Source: Chitinophagaceae bacterium UBA5175 (GTDB lineage Bacteria; Bacteroidota; Bacteroidia; Chitinophagales; Chitinophagaceae). From it: 9,351 nt of DNA. Shown here piece after piece: positions 6,496 to 9,351 of the stretch; position 1 is the first letter of the stretch; each line of letters opens with the position of its first letter. The translations under genes were made by a program, and so were the position numbers. The DNA is taken from assembly GCA_002413325.1 (NCBI GenBank), contig DHWT01000291.1, forward strand, positions 1 to 9,351, written 5' to 3'. The notes below the pieces were generated by a model, which had not been told where the DNA came from, did no database searches, and saw nothing but the letters and a program-made list of their open reading frames with translations.

Positions 6496-8396
6496 AAAAG
6501 CTCATTTTACTTCCATTATTATTTCTTTTTTATTTCAGTTTCTCACAGCATGAAATAAAAATTTACCCTGCAAACTGGTGGGTGGGTATGAAAAATCCGC
6601 ACCTGCAGCTCATGTTGCATGGTAAAGATATTTCTCGGGGACGGGTTGAATTCGATCCGAAAAAAAATCCTGGAATTACCATCGCCAGCATTCAAAAAAT
6701 AAAAAATCCCGACTACCTTTTTTTGAATTTGAACATTGCCCCCAATACCAAACCTGGAAATATAAAATTGAATATACATTTTGGAGATTGGGCATTTGTA
6801 ACCAATTACCGTCTCGACCAGACTGCTCCCGGTAATGGAAGAACCTGGGCCCGTGGTGTTCATTCCGACGATTTCATTTATCTGCTGATGCCCGACCGGT
6901 TCAGCAATGGGGATCCTTCCAACGATAAATTCAACAACCTGCGCGATACCGTCGCCGACCGGGAAAACCCGCTGGCCCGACATGGTGGCGACCTGCAGGG
7001 CGTGATCAACCACCTCGGCTATCTGCAGCAACTGGGCGTGACGACACTCTGGCTCACGCCAGTCATCGAAAATGACATGCCACTGGAAAAAGAATCGGCG
7101 GGGTGGATGAGCGGTTATCACGGTTACTGGTTCACCGATCATTATGAAATTGACAAACGCCTCGGTGGTAAAGAAGCCTATATAAATCTGGTTCAGGCAG
7201 CACATAGTCGCGGACTTAAAGTGATCCAGGATGCGGTATATAATCATATCGGCTCCACCCACTGGTTCATGAATGACCTCCCGGCAGACGACTGGATCAA
7301 CCAGTGGCCCGCTTACCAGAACACCAATCACAAGGAACAGGCCCTGTTCGATATACATGGATCAGCAAAAGATAAGGAAGTAATGGAATCCGGCTGGTTT
7401 GTTCCTCACCTTCCGGACCTGAACCTTAGAAATCCTTTGCTCGCCACCTTCCTGATCCAGCAGGCCATCTGGATGACCCAGACATTTCAGCTGGACGGAT
7501 GGCGGGTGGATACATATAAATATTGTGACCCGGTTTTTTTAAATAAACTGAATGATGCACTGGAAAAAGAATTCCCATCCATCACGTCACTGGCAGAAGC
7601 TACTGTGGGTACCGTGGCCGCAGGGGCCTGGTTCTGCCGCAATAACCTGAACATTCCTTTCAAAAGCAATTGTACGGGCATCCTGGATTTTCCTGTATGC
7701 GATGCAATGCTTGAAGCAACCCGGAACAATCATGGATGGAAGGATGCCCCAAACCGCCTGTATACCACTCTGGCTGAGGATATGCTCTACAAGAATCCGA
7801 TGAACAACTGCATTTTCCTGGACAACCACGATAAGGACCGGTTTTTTTCTGTAGTCGGAGAAAACTATGCGAATTTTCAAATGGGGATCGGGCTGCTGCT
7901 GACAGAAAGAGGCATCCCTCATTTATATTACGGGACAGAAATTCTTATGAAAAATTTCAAAAACCCTTCTGACGCCATGGTGCGGGAAGACTTCCCGGGG
8001 GGGTTCCCGGGGGACCCGGAAAATAAATTCCTGGCTTCCGGCAGAACGGCTTCAGAAAATGCCGCATTTGATTTTGTTTCAAAACTGGCGAATTTCAGGA
8101 AGACGTCTTCCGCCCTCACAAAAGGTGCACTCATGCAATATGCACCCTCCGGTGGAGCGTACGTTTATTTCCGTTATGACGATCATCAAACCATACTCTG
8201 CGCCCTGAATACTGATACGGTAGCCTCTACCATTAATTTCCGGGACTATTCAGAAAGGACCCGGGAATTCGAAGCGGCCACAGATATTATGACCGGTGAT
8301 AACTACCCCGTTTCTGAGGCAATGAGTATTCCCGCCCGTTCCATACGGATACTGGAACTAAAAAAAAGGCCGGATGCCAATAAGGTTGTACATTAG
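6492..8396 (+). CDS. Secreted GH13 neopullulanase / cyclomaltodextrinase (SusA-like)
   Basis: Alpha-glucan hydrolase of 634 residues, expected to cut maltodextrins, cyclodextrins or pullulan in the periplasm. Residues 1-18 form a signal peptide (KK, a long Leu/Phe core, then SFS before Gln19; no lipobox Cys). About 20-110 fit the cyclomaltodextrinase N-terminal beta domain (NWWVGMKNPHLQLMLHG at 28-44). The catalytic barrel has conserved region I DAVYNH (247-252), region II GWRVDTYK with Arg338 and nucleophile Asp340, region III with general acid Glu369 (SLAEATVG), and region IV FLDNHD with Asp447. All catalytic residues are present, so activity is expected. YYGTEILM, REDFPGGFPGD and a C-terminal beta domain follow. 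Region III departs from the usual G-E-x-W pattern. The start overlaps the transporter stop by ATGA, and two tandem stops (TAG TAA, 8394-8399) end it. The exact specificity cannot be read from sequence. Confidence 0.94.
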   Translation: MKKLILLPLLFLFYFSFSQHEIKIYPANWWVGMKNPHLQLMLHGKDISRGRVEFDPKKNPGITIASIQKIKNPDYLFLNLNIAPNTKPGNIKLNIHFGDWAFVTNYRLDQTAPGNGRTWARGVHSDDFIYLLMPDRFSNGDPSNDKFNNLRDTVADRENPLARHGGDLQGVINHLGYLQQLGVTTLWLTPVIENDMPLEKESAGWMSGYHGYWFTDHYEIDKRLGGKEAYINLVQAAHSRGLKVIQDAVYNHIGSTHWFMNDLPADDWINQWPAYQNTNHKEQALFDIHGSAKDKEVMESGWFVPHLPDLNLRNPLLATFLIQQAIWMTQTFQLDGWRVDTYKYCDPVFLNKLNDALEKEFPSITSLAEATVGTVAAGAWFCRNNLNIPFKSNCTGILDFPVCDAMLEATRNNHGWKDAPNRLYTTLAEDMLYKNPMNNCIFLDNHDKDRFFSVVGENYANFQMGIGLLLTERGIPHLYYGTEILMKNFKNPSDAMVREDFPGGFPGDPENKFLASGRTASENAAFDFVSKLANFRKTSSALTKGALMQYAPSGGAYVYFRYDDHQTILCALNTDTVASTINFRDYSERTREFEAATDIMTGDNYPVSEAMSIPARSIRILELKKRPDANKVVH

Positions 8397-8410
8397 TAAA
8401 CGTGAAAGAA

Positions 8411-9351
8411 ATGACTACGGCTTACGAACATACCCATTTTGTAGATTCCACGAAACCCGTGTGGAATTACTCCCTTTTTTCTGATACAGATATCAGCAAT
8501 TTTCAAAATGGAACCCACTATCGGTTATATGATATTTTTGGATCCCATGCCCGTGAAGTGCTTGGCACCAAAGGATATTATTTTGCCGTATGGGCGCCCA
8601 ATGCAACGGCTGTATCCGTGATTGGCAATTTCAACCACTGGCAACCGGATGCACATCCGCTATTCGTACGTCTGGAAAAATCAGGTATCTGGGAAGGTTT
8701 TATTCCAAATATCAACAGGGGGGAAATTTATAAATATCATATACGCGGATTCAATAATTCGGAAACCGTAAAAGGCGACCCGTTCGGACATTTTTGGGAA
8801 CAAAGACCCAAGACAGCTACCATTACCTGGGACCTGAATTATAAATGGAAGGATGAACGGTGGATGCAGACCCGCAAAAAAATCAACGCACTGGATCAAC
8901 CCTGGAGCGTGTATGAAGTCCACCTGGCCAGCTGGATGCGGCCTCATCCTGACGACGAAGAAACCTATAATACCTACGATCAAATCCGCGAAAGACTGGT
9001 TCCTTATGTACAGGAAATGGGATTTACCCATGTGGAACTGATGCCGGTAATGGAATTCCCCTACGACGGAAGCTGGGGCTATCAGGGTGTGGGCTATTTC
9101 GCGCCAACTTCACGTTTCGGCGACCCACAGTCTTTTATGGAACTCGTGAACGCCTTTCATGAAGCGGGGATAGGTGTATTGCTTGACTGGGTGCCTTCCC
9201 ATTTCCCTTATGATTCGCATGGCCTGTATTTGTTCGACGGGGCAAATACCTATGAGTATGCCGATATGCGCAAAGGATATCATCCGGACTGGAACAGTTA
9301 TATTTTTAATTATAAAAGGGGGGAAGTCAAATCCTTCCTGATCAGCAGCGG
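8411..9351 (+). CDS. glgB: 1,4-alpha-glucan branching enzyme GlgB, N-terminal part (runs off right edge)
   Basis: Glycogen branching enzyme cuts an alpha-1,4 chain and reattaches it by an alpha-1,6 bond. The visible 313 codons are open to the edge of the window. About residues 50-140 form a CBM48 domain (GYYFAVWAPNATAVSVIGNF at 55-74, YKYHI at 107-111). The GH13 barrel starts with WSVYEVHLASW (165-175), then ELMPVMEFPYDGSWGYQGVG (209-228), APTSRFGDP (231-239) and region I DWVPSHF (259-265), which is the branching-enzyme form. GYHPDWNSYIFNY (289-301) also matches GlgB. The catalytic Asp and Glu lie beyond the edge. It has one N-terminal CBM48 and lacks the extra N1 domain of the longer E. coli type. 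ATG 8411 was chosen; GTG 8402, in frame three codons earlier, is an alternative. It starts 14 bases after the GH13 stop, so it belongs to the same operon and completes the glgA-glgC-glgB set. Confidence 0.95.
   Translation, partial: MTTAYEHTHFVDSTKPVWNYSLFSDTDISNFQNGTHYRLYDIFGSHAREVLGTKGYYFAVWAPNATAVSVIGNFNHWQPDAHPLFVRLEKSGIWEGFIPNINRGEIYKYHIRGFNNSETVKGDPFGHFWEQRPKTATITWDLNYKWKDERWMQTRKKINALDQPWSVYEVHLASWMRPHPDDEETYNTYDQIRERLVPYVQEMGFTHVELMPVMEFPYDGSWGYQGVGYFAPTSRFGDPQSFMELVNAFHEAGIGVLLDWVPSHFPYDSHGLYLFDGANTYEYADMRKGYHPDWNSYIFNYKRGEVKSFLISS

Noticed and set aside
6543..7358. A 271-codon open frame on the minus strand
   Set aside because: It is antisense to the GH13 gene, shows no recognisable domain, and its composition looks like the reverse of a real coding region.
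7992..8013. G/C-rich tandem TTCCCGGGGG repeat, a possible indel hotspot or structural element
   Set aside because: It encodes DFPGGFPGD, a familiar motif of this GH13 subfamily, and the frame stays intact through it.
1..9351. CRISPR arrays, tRNA/rRNA genes, insertion sequences, phage or defence genes
   Set aside because: Nothing of these kinds was seen. The window is almost fully filled by sugar metabolism genes and the only sizeable intergenic gap is 142 bases.

Overview
The window is a compact carbohydrate storage and uptake locus, most likely from a member of the Bacteroidota and probably close to the Chitinophagaceae. This placement is inferred from protein style: a SusA-like neopullulanase, an SLC45/GPH-type maltose transporter, an FHS sugar permease and a ROK kinase lacking the usual cysteines. 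It also rests on AT-rich, largely Shine-Dalgarno-free leaders before the start codons. No search was possible, so the genus is unknown.

Layout: two divergent transcription units flank a 142-base intergenic region (2230-2371). Leftward (minus strand) are an FHS-family sugar/H+ symporter (2229-625) and, 22 bases after its stop, a ROK-family glucokinase that runs off the left edge (602-1). Rightward (plus strand) is a tightly packed five-gene run. It holds glycogen synthase glgA (2372-3784, interrupted by an in-frame TGA at 3011-3013), ADP-glucose pyrophosphorylase glgC (3809-5083) and a maltose-type MFS transporter (5098-6495). A secreted GH13 neopullulanase/cyclomaltodextrinase (6492-8396) overlaps the transporter by ATGA. 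Last is the N-terminal part of the glycogen branching enzyme glgB, which runs off the right edge (8411-9351).

How the genes work together (inference from families): the secreted GH13 enzyme would cut starch or maltodextrins in the periplasm, and the two MFS transporters would import maltose and hexose. The ROK kinase would make glucose-6-phosphate. After conversion to glucose-1-phosphate (no phosphoglucomutase is visible here), GlgC makes ADP-glucose, GlgA elongates the alpha-1,4 chain and GlgB adds alpha-1,6 branches. So uptake and storage of alpha-glucan carbon are encoded side by side.

The most notable item is the nonsense codon in glgA. The reading frame is otherwise intact on both sides and all family motifs are present, so it is either a base-call error, a recent mutation or (less likely) a recoding event. 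I found no RNA gene, mobile element, CRISPR array or clear terminator, and no evidence of an entirely new system. Nearly all of the window is coding.
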